Assembly (NCBI GenBank): GCA_044226365.1
Contig: JBGAHE010000028.1
Coordinates: forward strand, 3,920-67,919
Origin: JALHNI01 sp044226365
GTDB taxonomy: Bacteria; Acidobacteriota; Terriglobia; Bryobacterales; Bryobacteraceae
Direction: 5' to 3'
DNA length: 64,000 bases
In this document: positions 27,001 through 35,504 of the stretch, piece by piece
Layout of the letters: each line of letters starts with the position of its first letter
Numbering within the stretch: the first letter of the stretch is position 1
Program-made: the position numbers and the translations under genes
Notes under the pieces: model-generated
Database searches by the model: none
What the model saw: only the letters and a program-made list of their open reading frames with translations
Told to the model about the DNA's origin: nothing

Positions 27001-28157
27001 AAGCCGCGACTTCGGGGTTGCCGTTGCCCGTGCTCGGTGACTTGGGTTTGGCGATGGCGCAACTATCCACCGAAGGGGACGATCAGGCGGGCTATCGTGT
27101 GCGGGTGCGCATTCCGTCGCCCAACGGACAGCCGGTGGTCGAAACCTACCTCGTGATCCGCGAGAACGACGGCTATGTGCTGGTGGGGTCCAATCACGGA
27201 TTGGCCGATGCCGGCACGGAGGTGCTTCGCCGCGCCGCGGCTGGCGATCTGCTCAACGCCCGCAAGCTCCTGGACTGGATCCGAGAGCTCATCGAACGCA
27301 CCAATGGCGAGGATCCGTATGCCGGTCTGGCCTTCCCTTATCTGTGGGAACGTGGCGAGGCGGGCGATCTGGAGCGGGTGCGGACCGCCGTGGCGAGTTT
27401 GCGTCTCCGCAATGCGGAAAGCCTCAAGGTCCTCCAGGCGGCGCGAGCCAAAGTCGAGAATGCGGCCGAGGGCGCGCCGCTCGATCATGCGCTGGGACAG
27501 GCCGGGTTGGCGCAGCGTCTGCCCGAAGTGCTGCTGCTCGCCGGGCAACGGTTGGCGAAGCTGAGCCCGAACTCAGCCACCGCCTTCACCTGGCAAATGA
27601 TGGGTCTGTCGCAACTGCGGCGCGAAGCGGAAGCCGACGCCCTGGTGGCTGACCGTCTGCGCCGGTTGCCGAACGATGCGGTGGCGATGCGCTTGGCCGC
27701 CGGCGACGCGATGCGGCGAGGCCAGTGGAAGGCGCTCAGCGAATGGACCGATCGTCTCGAGAAGGCGGGCTTGGCCGACGCGCAGGATTACAACAACCTC
27801 GCCTGGGCCCAACTCGTGGAGAAAGGCGGCTCCGAGCAATCGCTCGAGCTCGTCAATCGCGGACTCAACCAGGCGAAGAGCAGCTTCCCGATTCTGCATA
27901 CCGCCGCGGCGCTCTACGCGGAAATGGGCCGGCTGGCCGAAGCGCGGGAGTATCTGCTGCAGGGCATGGAGGCGGCGCAGTTGGATGAGCCCAATTCTGC
28001 TTGCGCTTTCGTGCAAGGGCAGATCGCCGAACAACTCGGGCTCAAGGCCGTGGCTCGGCAGTTTTATGAACGCGCCAGCCCAGCCAGCGAGCGTGCCGAT
28101 CCGGCTGGCACTTCCACCGCCGCCTTGGCGAAGAAGCGGCTCGCTCGGCTGCGTTAG
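24048..28157 (+). CDS. Exported DUF3857 / transglutaminase-like / TPR protein
   Basis: ATG 24048 gives 1369 residues; GTG 24045 is one codon earlier. A signal peptide (FSGIFGVIFLLVAPLWAQDG) is followed by DUF3857 (about 50-270; 'YTFDAEGRATYRWRRVFQIL'). A transglutaminase-like domain has its triad in 'RHYGDCKDKATLL' (Cys), 'GRFDHAIVHV' (His) and 'YWIDATDEYA' (Asp). A second beta domain and a long helical-repeat region with many TPR pairs fill residues 640-1369 ('AVAYFQAENAKSPKDPMPRMRLSQALL'). Homologues are periplasmic and uncharacterised; cross-linking or proteolysis is inferred from the fold. It is bounded by terminators, so it is transcribed alone. Confidence 0.85.
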   Translation: MLFDRKFSGIFGVIFLLVAPLWAQDGPMTIPEPFAAPPSQLLQLADKFTVPAQTGVKVLFDDSSYTFDAEGRATYRWRRVFQILQADQVDDWSTLSSDWSPWHQARPELQARVITRDRREHVLDPKTITQVPAREHGSNIFSDAMTLRAPLPAVAVGAVVEQLVVTKDTAPLFSAGIAYRLNLSIGVPLARTRMVISAAAPQRLRVKAPMAPPQAVRETQEAGRAVFTIDYGPVELGNKTYPLLPPEVPRWSTVEFSVGESWQQVAAAYSRQVDAQLAKADPKALQSDLPAKGTREQVISQALAKLHREVRYTGMELGEASLIPHAPSEVLKRHYGDCKDKATLLVGMLRAKGIAAYVALLNTGPARDIDPELPGMGRFDHAIVHVPGTPSYWIDATDEYAALGTLASADRGRWILVASADTTELKKTPELQPGEGLSTEFREIRLAKRGPASVVEVTEPGPQRAAELRGHYAGTDQKQLQKDLDGYMKRTYLTDKPVTYEVTPPNDLTQPFKLRLSVAAASRGYTDATSAVAAIPLGPIAQDLPEYLRAPLADEGEEKLPPRTADVYFSEPFVNEWRYRIIPPEGFRVRDLPRASKANYGSASLSQEYAEQPDGVVLATFRFDSGPGRVSPAQAEEMRRGLIELNKAPAMMVNFDHVGELLLSKGKVKEAVAYFQAENAKSPKDPMPRMRLSQALLRSGLGEAAREEARLAVEAEPKSVDAWRNLGWIREHDSVGRLRHLGYDRAGALAAYRHAKALPQEEWTPIGDLAILLEHNVAGDRYAPDADLEGAIAEYRAIGSEKLAKVSLENNLHYALFYVGRLEDLRKAVAERKDSTARMFAVALAAVEGGAPAAAKEAGSIQDANERRQAMLTAGNVLMRDRRYPLAAEVLTAGAQGAPNAARNIGLANALRNTKRLDQMDMPAAKPNSAVLRLFALNFGAREPAEDEFWSLFVSFARPKPTQDKDEVAPETAAVRNARRQVRAQAATSGLPLPVLGDLGLAMAQLSTEGDDQAGYRVRVRIPSPNGQPVVETYLVIRENDGYVLVGSNHGLADAGTEVLRRAAAGDLLNARKLLDWIRELIERTNGEDPYAGLAFPYLWERGEAGDLERVRTAVASLRLRNAESLKVLQAARAKVENAAEGAPLDHALGQAGLAQRLPEVLLLAGQRLAKLSPNSATAFTWQMMGLSQLRREAEADALVADRLRRLPNDAVAMRLAAGDAMRRGQWKALSEWTDRLEKAGLADAQDYNNLAWAQLVEKGGSEQSLELVNRGLNQAKSSFPILHTAAALYAEMGRLAEAREYLLQGMEAAQLDEPNSACAFVQGQIAEQLGLKAVARQFYERASPASERADPAGTSTAALAKKRLARLR

Positions 28158-28167
28158 CCCTCACCCC

Positions 28168-28202
28168 AAAAGAAAAAGACCGGCGTCGGATGACGCCGGT
28201 CT
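28168..28202. terminator. Terminator between convergent genes
   Basis: AGACCGGCGTC (28177-28187) and GACGCCGGTCT (28192-28202) form a perfect 11-bp stem with loop GGAT. The A-rich run 28168-28177 becomes a U tract on the minus strand, so it serves the minus-strand katG and probably also stops readthrough from the plus-strand gene. Confidence 0.85.
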
Positions 28203-28221
28203 CGAGTAGCGCACGTCTCGC

Positions 28222-30435
28222 TTAATGTAAGTCGAAGCGGTCGAGGTTCATCACCTTGGTCCAGGCCTTGGCGAAGTCCTGGACAAACTTCTCTTTGCTG
28301 TCGGCGGAGGCGTAAACCTCGGTGATGGCGCGGAGTTCGGAGTTCGAGCCGAAGACCAGATCCACGGGAGTGGCGGTCCACTTGGCGGAGCCGGTCTTGC
28401 GGTCAACGCCCTGGTACACGCCTTCTTCTGTAGCCTTGGTCCACCTGGTGGACATGTCCAGCAGGTTCGCAAAGACGCTGTTGTCGAGCGTGCCCGGGCG
28501 AGCCGTGAAGACTCCCGCGGTGGACCCGCCGGCGTTCGCATTGAGCGCTCGCAAGCCCCCCACCAGCACCGTCATTTCCGGCACGGTGAGGTTCAGCATC
28601 TTGGCGCGGTCCACCAGCATTTCCGCGGGCGAAAGCTTCTGGCTGGACTTGTAGTAATTGCGGAAACCGTCAGCCGCCGGTTCGAGCGCGGCGAACGAGG
28701 CGGCGTCCGTCTGGTCCTGCGTGGCATCCACGCGGCCGGGAGCAAACGCCACTGTCACCGGGTAGCCGGCGTCCTTCGCCGCCTTCTCCACGGCAGCCGT
28801 TCCGCCGAGGACGATCAGATCCGCGAGCGACACTTTCTTCGCGCCGGACTTGGCGTTGAACTCTGTCTGAATCGCCTCCAGGCGTGGCAGCACTTTGGCG
28901 AGTTCGGCCGGGTTATTGACTGCCCAATCCTTCTGCGGAGCCAGCCGCAAACGAGCGCCGTTGGCGCCGCCGCGCATGTCGGTGCCGCGGAACGAAGCGG
29001 CCGACGCCCAAGCCGTGCGGACCAGTTCAGGAACGGTGAGGCCGGAAGCGAGAATCTTCGCCTTCAGCGCGGCCACGTCCTTGGCCTCGATCGGCTTGTA
29101 GTTCGCCTTCGGCAGCGGGTCCTGCCAGATCTGGTCGTCGCTGGGCACTTCCGACCCGATGTAGCGGGCGCGCGGGCCCATATCGCGATGCGTGAGCTTG
29201 AACCAGGCCTTGGCGAAGGCCAGGCGGAACTCTTCGGGGTGCTCGCGGAAGCGCATGGCAATCTTGCGATAACTCGGATCCTCTTTGAGGGCGAGGTCCG
29301 TCGTGAACATGATCGGCGCGTGGCGCTGGGCGGGATCGTGCGCATCGGGCACGAGGTTCGCGCCCTTGTTATCGGCGGGCACCCACTGGGTGGCGCCGGC
29401 GGGGCTCTTGGTCTTCACCCATTCGTAGGCGAACAGATTGTCGAGATAGTTGGAGGACCACTTGGTGGGGGTGACGGTCCAGGCGCCCTCGAGGCCGGAG
29501 GTCACGGTGTCTTTGCCGTTGCCCTTGCCGCAGTTGTTCTCCCAACCGAGGCCCTGCTTCTCCACGCCCGTGGCGGCGGGCTCATTGCCGACGCAGCGAT
29601 TGGGCGCGTGGGCGCCATGGGCCTTGCCGAAGGTGTGGCCGCCGGCGATCAGCGCCAGCGTCTCTTCGTCATTCATCGCCATGCGGCCGAACGTCTCACG
29701 AATGTCCTTGGCGGCGGCCAGCGGATCCGGGTTGCCGTTCGGGCCTTCCGGGTTTACATAGATCAGGCCCATCTGGACGGCGGCCAACGGCTTCGCCAGA
29801 TTGCGATTGCCGCTGTAGCGCTGGTCGTCCAGCATCTTCTTCTCGGGACCCCAGTAGACCAGTTCGGGTTCCCAATCATCAGCGCGCCCGCCCGCAAAGC
29901 CGAACGTCTTGAAGCCCATGTTTTCGAGCGCCACGTTGCCGGCCAACACCATCAGGTCGCCCCAGGAGAGCTTCTGGCCATACTTCTGCTTCACCGGCCA
30001 CAACAGGCGGCGGGCTTTATCGAGGTTCGCGTTGTCGGGCCAACTGTTGAGCGGGTCAAACCGCTGCTGACCGCCATCGGCGCCGCCGCGGCCATCCAGC
30101 GTGCGATACGTGCCGGCGCTGTGCCAGGCCATGCGGATGAAGAAGGGGCCGTAATTGCCATAGTCGGCCGGCCACCAATCCTGCGAAGTCGTCAGCACGC
30201 GATTGATGTCCTGTTTCACGGCCTTCAGGTCCAGCGTCGCGAAGGCTTTGGCGTAGTTGAAATCCTTGCCGAGTGGATTTGACTCCACTGAATTCTGGCG
30301 CAGCGGCGTCAGATCGAGCTTTTCCGGCCACCAAAACTTGTCGGACTGGGGGGCTTGGGCCAGGGCGCTACCGGTTTGGATCACGGCGGCGACAACCGCC
30401 ACGAGGGGAAGTCGGAGTCTTAAAGACGCGTTCAT
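28222..30435 (-). CDS. katG: Catalase-peroxidase with export signal
   Basis: Bifunctional haem enzyme that removes hydrogen peroxide. ATG 30435 gives 737 residues and a signal peptide (LPLVAVVAAVIQTGSALAQA), which typical cytoplasmic KatG lacks, so the enzyme is predicted to be periplasmic. Distal residues R101, W104 and H105 are in 'IRMAWHSAGTYR'; the adduct Tyr is in 'GLIYVNPEGPNG', the Met in 'RETFGRMAMNDEE' and the proximal His in 'IAGGHTFGKAHGA'. The C-terminal second peroxidase-like domain is complete ('RTAWASAASFRGTDMRGGANG'). A longer frame to 30495 is rejected because the promoter lies inside it. The gene is divergent from a Crp-family regulator. Confidence 0.95.
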   Translation of the reverse strand: MNASLRLRLPLVAVVAAVIQTGSALAQAPQSDKFWWPEKLDLTPLRQNSVESNPLGKDFNYAKAFATLDLKAVKQDINRVLTTSQDWWPADYGNYGPFFIRMAWHSAGTYRTLDGRGGADGGQQRFDPLNSWPDNANLDKARRLLWPVKQKYGQKLSWGDLMVLAGNVALENMGFKTFGFAGGRADDWEPELVYWGPEKKMLDDQRYSGNRNLAKPLAAVQMGLIYVNPEGPNGNPDPLAAAKDIRETFGRMAMNDEETLALIAGGHTFGKAHGAHAPNRCVGNEPAATGVEKQGLGWENNCGKGNGKDTVTSGLEGAWTVTPTKWSSNYLDNLFAYEWVKTKSPAGATQWVPADNKGANLVPDAHDPAQRHAPIMFTTDLALKEDPSYRKIAMRFREHPEEFRLAFAKAWFKLTHRDMGPRARYIGSEVPSDDQIWQDPLPKANYKPIEAKDVAALKAKILASGLTVPELVRTAWASAASFRGTDMRGGANGARLRLAPQKDWAVNNPAELAKVLPRLEAIQTEFNAKSGAKKVSLADLIVLGGTAAVEKAAKDAGYPVTVAFAPGRVDATQDQTDAASFAALEPAADGFRNYYKSSQKLSPAEMLVDRAKMLNLTVPEMTVLVGGLRALNANAGGSTAGVFTARPGTLDNSVFANLLDMSTRWTKATEEGVYQGVDRKTGSAKWTATPVDLVFGSNSELRAITEVYASADSKEKFVQDFAKAWTKVMNLDRFDLH

Positions 30436-30442
30436 GTTCCTG

Positions 30443-30471
30443 AGTGTAAGGACGGGTCCCTCATAGGTCAA
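30443..30471 (-). promoter_or_regulatory. katG promoter, leaderless
   Basis: On the minus strand TTGACC (30471-30466), a 17-base spacer and TACACT (30448-30443) form a near-consensus sigma-70 promoter. Only seven bases separate the -10 from ATG 30435, so the mRNA should begin at the start codon. This is the clearest leaderless promoter in the window. Confidence 0.7.
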
Positions 30472-30589
30472 CGCGATTGGGACTATCCCTTGCATCGGGA
30501 TTTCCTATGCCACCGAAGGCCGCCGATGGAACGCGAAAACTCTTCCCGCCCGCATCAGCCGGCGTGCGCGATGATGGTGGCGACTCTTC

Positions 30590-31273
30590 ATGGATAAGGC
30601 CACTGCACTTGCGAAAACCCAGCTCTTCGGCCATCTCGAGGCCGCGGCTCTGGCGGAGCTCGCGGCGATCTGCCATCCGCGCCAGCTCAGTCGCGGCGAG
30701 ATCCTGTTCCTGGTCGGGGAGGAGGCCGCCGGGCTGTTCGTCGTGTGCACGGGCGAGATTCGCGCCTATCGGGTGAATGCGCAAGGCCGGGAGCAGACCA
30801 TCCATGTGGAGCGCGCCGGGGCGACCCTCGCCGAAGTGCCGCTGTTTGACGACGGCCCGTATCCGGCTACCGCTGTCGCCGAGTCCCCGGCGACGGTGCT
30901 GTTTCTCGCCAAGGCAGACTTCCGCCAGTTCCTGTTGCGGCATCCCGCCGTGGCGCTGGTCGCTCTGCGCCTGATGGCCAAACGCCTGCGCGGCCATGCC
31001 GAACTGGTGGACTCGCTCGCTCTCCAGCAGGTGGGCCAGCGCGTGGCGCGCTTCCTGCTGGCCGAAGCCGCCGGCCGCGACTTCGCCGAACTCACCGTCT
31101 CGAATGAAGAACTCGCCAAGCGCCTCGGCACCGTGCGCGAAGTCGTCTCCCGGACGCTCTCGCGGCTCGAAGCCGATGGCCTGATCAGTCAGCAACCCGC
31201 GCACGCCGGCCAGCCGCGCCGTATTCTGCTTTGCGACCCCGCGCGGCTGGCGACCTACGGTGACTCGGCTTAA
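30590..31273 (+). CDS. Crp/Fnr-family transcriptional regulator
   Basis: A 227-residue regulator with an N-terminal cyclic-nucleotide-binding-fold domain (about 10-120; 'LSRGEILFLVGEEAAGLFVVCTGEI'), a dimer helix and a C-terminal winged helix ('VSNEELAKRLGTVREVVSRTLSRLE'). R183, E184 and R188 of the recognition helix align with the three residues by which E. coli CRP reads TGTGA. The cAMP-binding Arg-Ser pair is not evident and no N-terminal cysteine cluster of the FNR type is present, so the signal is unknown. It is divergent from katG, and its 3' end overlaps the convergent ric by 4 bases, which suggests control of peroxide and nitrosative stress genes. Confidence 0.88.
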   Translation: MDKATALAKTQLFGHLEAAALAELAAICHPRQLSRGEILFLVGEEAAGLFVVCTGEIRAYRVNAQGREQTIHVERAGATLAEVPLFDDGPYPATAVAESPATVLFLAKADFRQFLLRHPAVALVALRLMAKRLRGHAELVDSLALQQVGQRVARFLLAEAAGRDFAELTVSNEELAKRLGTVREVVSRTLSRLEADGLISQQPAHAGQPRRILLCDPARLATYGDSA

Positions 31274-31956
31274 GCCTTCAGCGCCCGCGGAAACAGCACG
31301 TTGTTCTCGAGATGGATGTGCTGGTGCAAGTCCTTCTCGAGCTCCGCCAGTCCGTAGAACAGCGCGCGATAGGTCGGGCAGGCCCAGGCGGGCGGCTCGA
31401 AGTTGTTGGACAGCGTCCGGATGCGCGCCAACTGCTCGCCGGCGTCATCGTGTTCGCCCGCCATCTGCGCAATCGGCGCTTGGATCGAGGCTACCTCGTC
31501 GCTCGCCGCCGCTTCCAACCGTTCGATCAGCGGAAACAGCACGCGCTCTTCTTTCAGCATGTGCAGCGCCAGCTCATTGGTCAACGCCGTGAAGATGTCG
31601 CGGATCTCCACCACCTCCGGCCGATCGTGCCCGTGTTTGGTGATCACGCGCTCCATCCGTCGCTCAATCTCCGGCGTCAAGCGCCGCACCAAGGCATGAT
31701 GCTCGTTCACGATGTGCCGGCACAGCGCCGTCAGCGGCTGTTGCGTCCAATCCACGCCCACCGGCGCCGCTCCGGTCGTCGCTTCCTGCAGACGCTGGGC
31801 GAGATTCTCCCAAGGCACATTCGCCCGTTCGCAGGCGGCGCCGAGTGTCCGCGCGCCGCCGCAACAGTAGTCGATCCCCAGGGCTTCAAACACCGCCACC
31901 GACTGGGGATAGCGCAAGGCGATGTCGCGGGTGGCTTGTTCCGGGCTTAAGGTCAT
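31270..31956 (-). CDS. ric: Iron-sulfur cluster repair di-iron protein (RIC/YtfE/ScdA)
   Basis: Ric proteins repair clusters damaged by nitric oxide or peroxide with a hemerythrin-like di-iron site. The N-terminal DUF542 domain has the signature 'LGIDYCCGGARTL' with C31-C32. The following four-helix bundle carries the His/Glu ligands in 'HIVNEHHALVRR', 'LALHMLKEERVLFPL', 'AGEHDDAGEQL' and 'HQHIHLENNVLFPR'. The length (228) is normal. A good ribosome binding site (AGAGGAAAAA) lies upstream, and a CRP-type operator is centred 55 bases before the start. Confidence 0.93.
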   Translation of the reverse strand: MTLSPEQATRDIALRYPQSVAVFEALGIDYCCGGARTLGAACERANVPWENLAQRLQEATTGAAPVGVDWTQQPLTALCRHIVNEHHALVRRLTPEIERRMERVITKHGHDRPEVVEIRDIFTALTNELALHMLKEERVLFPLIERLEAAASDEVASIQAPIAQMAGEHDDAGEQLARIRTLSNNFEPPAWACPTYRALFYGLAELEKDLHQHIHLENNVLFPRALKA

Positions 31957-32003
31957 CTGATTTTTCCTCTGCTCTCACGTTACGGGCCGCGGCCGGCTGA
32001 GGC

Positions 32004-32019
32004 TGTGACTTGAGTCACG
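32004..32019. promoter_or_regulatory. CRP-type operator TGTGA-N6-TCACG upstream of ric
   Basis: TGTGACTTGAGTCACG contains the perfect inverted repeat GTGACT-TG-AGTCAC. On the minus strand a -10-like TAACGT (31982-31977) would put the ric start of transcription near 31970, so the site centre (32011.5) would be at about -41.5, the class II activator position. The neighbouring Crp-family protein has the residues expected to read this half-site. Confidence 0.6.
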
Positions 32020-32043
32020 CCGGCTCGATTAAGATGGGCGTTG

Positions 32044-32310
32044 ATGACTGGTCGGCTGGCGTATGTTTCAGGGCGGGTGCAAGGCGTCGGGTTTCGCAAC
32101 TTCGTCCAGCGGGAAGCGCGACGGCTCGGCGTGCAGGGCTTTGCTCGCAATCTGGCCGACGGCCGCGTCGAGGTGCAGGCCTTTGGCGAGGAAGCTGCTG
32201 TGCAGGAATTGATGGGCCTGGTGGCCATCGGACCCCGCTGGGCCGAGGTCCGCGGACTCGAGACCCGCGAGACCCCGATGCTAAACTGTGAGGGTTTTGA
32301 CATCCGCTGA
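32044..32310 (+). CDS. acyP: Acylphosphatase
   Basis: A small enzyme (88 residues) that hydrolyses acylphosphates. Both active-site blocks are present: 'SGRVQGVGFRNFVQREAR' with catalytic R18 and 'GFARNLADGRVEV' with N36. TAAGAT at 32030-32035, eight bases before the ATG, could be a leaderless-type -10. The apt gene follows directly. Confidence 0.93.
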   Translation: MTGRLAYVSGRVQGVGFRNFVQREARRLGVQGFARNLADGRVEVQAFGEEAAVQELMGLVAIGPRWAEVRGLETRETPMLNCEGFDIR

Positions 32311-32311
32311 C

Positions 32312-32827
32312 ATGAACGACCTGAAAGCCCTCATCCGCGAAGTCCCCGACTTCCCCAAGCCCGGCATTAACTTCTACGACATCACCACGCTGATGAAGGA
32401 TGGCCCCGGTCTGCGGAAGGTCTTCGACGGTCTCACCGCACAATATCGCGATCAGAAAATCGACGCCATCATCGGCATCGAAGCCCGCGGCTATTTCTTC
32501 GCTCCGGCCTTGGCATACGCCCTGGGGGTGGGCTTTATCCCCGTTCGCAAGCCCGGTAAGCTGCCGTCGAAGACGGTCAACATCGAGTACGCGCTCGAGT
32601 ACGGCACCGACAAGCTCGAGATGCATGCCGACTCCGTGGCGCCGGGCGCCCGCATTCTGATCGTCGACGACGTCCTCGCCACCGGTGGCACGGCCGCCGC
32701 TGTCGCCCAGTTGGTGGAGCGCCAGGGCGGCGTCGTGGCCGGGCTCGGCTTCGTCATCGAGCTCGACTTCCTCTCCGGCCGCAACAAGCTGCCTAACTAC
32801 GACATCTACTCGTTGCTCCACTACTAA
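32312..32827 (+). CDS. apt: Adenine phosphoribosyltransferase
   Basis: It converts adenine and PRPP to AMP in purine salvage. The 171 residues include 'VPDFPKPGINFYDITTLM' (APRT N-terminus), 'IGIEARGYFFAPALAY', 'VRKPGKLP' and the PRPP loop 'ARILIVDDVLATGGTAAA'. ATG 32312 is one base after the acylphosphatase stop; an upstream in-frame codon at 32288 would overlap that gene. It shares its run with prs, which makes PRPP. Confidence 0.95.
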   Translation: MNDLKALIREVPDFPKPGINFYDITTLMKDGPGLRKVFDGLTAQYRDQKIDAIIGIEARGYFFAPALAYALGVGFIPVRKPGKLPSKTVNIEYALEYGTDKLEMHADSVAPGARILIVDDVLATGGTAAAVAQLVERQGGVVAGLGFVIELDFLSGRNKLPNYDIYSLLHY

Positions 32828-32828
32828 G

Positions 32829-33782
32829 ATGGCCACGGCCGTCCAACTCGCCGTCCGGGCGTTCGCCAAGATCAACGTCGGGGTGAAGGTCCTGTACCGG
32901 CGTCCCGACCAATATCACGAGCTGCGCACCGTCTTCCAGACGATCTCGCTCGGCGACGACATCACGCTCGAATGGCGCCGCGCGCGGACTTCGTCGGTGC
33001 AACTCGACGATCCGCTCGCCATTGCCGACAATCTGATGGTGCGCGCCGCCCGGCTGGTGCTCGAGGAAACCGGCCGCCCCGGCGCCGTCACCATGACGCT
33101 GCGCAAGCGCATCCCCATGGGCGGCGGCCTGGGCGGGGGCTCTACGGATGCCGCGGCTGTGCTGCTCGGCCTGCCCGCTCTAATTGGGAAGCCGATCGCT
33201 CCCGCGCGCCTCGCCGAACTCGCGCTACAGTTAGGCGCTGACGTTCCGTTCTTCCTGTTGGGGGGTACTGCCCTGGGTTTGGGTCGTGGTGAAGAACTCT
33301 ACGGTCTGCCCGATCTGCCTCAAACCAAAGGCCTTTTGATTTGTCCCGCGGTGCATGTTTCTACGGCTGAAGCCTTCCGGAGCCTGGCTCGCCCGCCCTA
33401 TGCTGAATTGACTTCGCCCCAAGGGTCTCGTATCCTGGAAAGGTTTCAGGTTCTCGCCCGGAGTGTGGCCGCTCGCCGGTCTGCTGGAGAGTGGGCAACC
33501 CTCTGCGAGAATGACTTTGAGCCAGCCGTATTCCGCCAGCATCCTAATCTCCAGCAGATCAAGAGGAAGTTGGTTCGGTTGGGTGCCAAGCCGGCCATTA
33601 TGACCGGAAGCGGAGCAGCCCTGTATGGGTTCTTCGACACCCGCCGGGCTGCGGAAGAAGCGCGCCAATCGTTCTCAACTGAGCGAGCCGAGCTGTTTAC
33701 GCTGGTCAGTCGCCGGCGTTATGCGGAACACTGGCGCCGTGCGTTTTTGGCGGCGGGTGTCACGGGAGCCGGGACGAAGTAA
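32829..33782 (+). CDS. ispE: 4-diphosphocytidyl-2-C-methyl-D-erythritol kinase
   Basis: Fourth step of the MEP isoprenoid pathway. A GHMP kinase of 317 residues: 'AFAKINVGVKVLYRRPDQYHEL' carries the substrate-binding Lys and His, 'PMGGGLGGGSTDAAAVL' is the ATP loop, 'LGADVPFFLLGGTALGLGRGE' holds the catalytic Asp, and 'PAIMTGSGAALYGFF' is the C-terminal GHMP motif. ATG 32829 follows the apt stop by one base and the stop shares one base with the prs start (TAATG). Confidence 0.95.
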   Translation: MATAVQLAVRAFAKINVGVKVLYRRPDQYHELRTVFQTISLGDDITLEWRRARTSSVQLDDPLAIADNLMVRAARLVLEETGRPGAVTMTLRKRIPMGGGLGGGSTDAAAVLLGLPALIGKPIAPARLAELALQLGADVPFFLLGGTALGLGRGEELYGLPDLPQTKGLLICPAVHVSTAEAFRSLARPPYAELTSPQGSRILERFQVLARSVAARRSAGEWATLCENDFEPAVFRQHPNLQQIKRKLVRLGAKPAIMTGSGAALYGFFDTRRAAEEARQSFSTERAELFTLVSRRRYAEHWRRAFLAAGVTGAGTK

Positions 33783-34771
33783 TGGCCGCGCCGAAACCAC
33801 AGCGGGGAAGCCGGCCACAGAGAGCCATGCGTTTCGATCGTCTGAAGATCATTACGGGTAACGCCAACCGCGCGTTGGCGGCGGAAATCGCCGATCGGCT
33901 GTTCGTCGATCTGGGCGACGCCCGCGTGTCGAATTTTTCGGACGGCGAAAGCTACATCCAGATCAAAGAGAATGTCCGCGGTGCGGACGTTTTCGTCATT
34001 CAGTCCACGTCGAATCCGGTGAACCATCACGTGATGGAACTGCTGTTGATCATCGACGCCCTTCGCCGCAGTTCCGCCGATCGCATTACCGCCGTGCTGC
34101 CGTACTTCGGCTATGCCCGTCAGGACCGGAAAGACCGGCCGCGCGTGCCGATTTCGGCCCGCCTGATGGCCAGTCTCCTTGAACGCGCCGGAGCTGACCG
34201 CATCCTTGCCCTCGACCTGCATGCCGCCCAGATTCAGGGCTTCTTCGATATTCCGGTCGACCATCTCTTCGCCACCCCGGTTCTGCTCGAGTATTTCCGC
34301 AATCAGAACCTGGACGAATTGACGGTGGTTTCGCCCGACGCCGGCGGCGTGGAGCGTGCCCGCGCTTTCGCCAAGCGGCTGAACGCTCCGCTCGCCATCA
34401 TCGACAAGCGTCGTGAGGAAGCGAATGTCGCCGAGATCATGAACATCATCGGCGATGTCCGCGGCCGCAAGTGCATCATGCTCGATGACCTCATCGATAC
34501 CGCCGGCACGCTCGTCAAGGGCGCCGAGGCGTTGTTCGCCGCCGGGGCGGAAAGTGTTTCGGCCTGCGCCACCCATGCGGTGTTGTCCGGCCCTGCCATT
34601 GAACGAATTGAAGCGTCTCGCCTCAGCGAGCTCGTAATTACCAACTCCATTCCCCTGCGGCCCGAAGCCGCGGCCTGTAGCCGGATCAAAGTGTTGAGCG
34701 TGGCGCCGTTGTTGGCCCGCGCGATTCAGTCCATCCACGGGGAAACCTCCATCAGCGTGCTGTTTGAGTAG
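33782..34771 (+). CDS. prs: Ribose-phosphate pyrophosphokinase
   Basis: It makes PRPP from ribose 5-phosphate and ATP. Hallmarks: 'NFSDGESYIQIKENVRGADVFVIQST', 'AVLPYFGYARQDRKDRPR' (ATP-binding loop), 'RILALDLHAAQIQGFF' and the PRPP-binding 'CIMLDDLIDTAGTLVKGAEAL'. The first 15 residues (basic, Pro-rich) are unlike the family; ATG 33827 (MRFDRLKIITGN) is a possible alternative start. The ispE-prs-rplY-pth order is common in bacteria. Confidence 0.95.
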   Translation: MAAPKPQRGSRPQRAMRFDRLKIITGNANRALAAEIADRLFVDLGDARVSNFSDGESYIQIKENVRGADVFVIQSTSNPVNHHVMELLLIIDALRRSSADRITAVLPYFGYARQDRKDRPRVPISARLMASLLERAGADRILALDLHAAQIQGFFDIPVDHLFATPVLLEYFRNQNLDELTVVSPDAGGVERARAFAKRLNAPLAIIDKRREEANVAEIMNIIGDVRGRKCIMLDDLIDTAGTLVKGAEALFAAGAESVSACATHAVLSGPAIERIEASRLSELVITNSIPLRPEAAACSRIKVLSVAPLLARAIQSIHGETSISVLFE

Positions 34772-34814
34772 GCCGATACGAGGGAAAGACTTTTAGGAAA
34801 GAGGGTCAGCAGAT

Positions 34815-35498
<684 letters not shown>

Positions 35499-35504
35499 GG
35501 CTCG

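Noticed and set aside
30479..30489. GGGA-CTA-TCCC palindrome between katG and the Crp-family gene
   Set aside because: Short and GC-rich; does not match a CRP/FNR or OxyR-type site. Not strong enough to call an operator.
24000..31500. A dif-like recombination site at the skew switch
   Set aside because: I looked for a XerC/XerD-type core (TATAA...TTATG) in this stretch and found none that fits.
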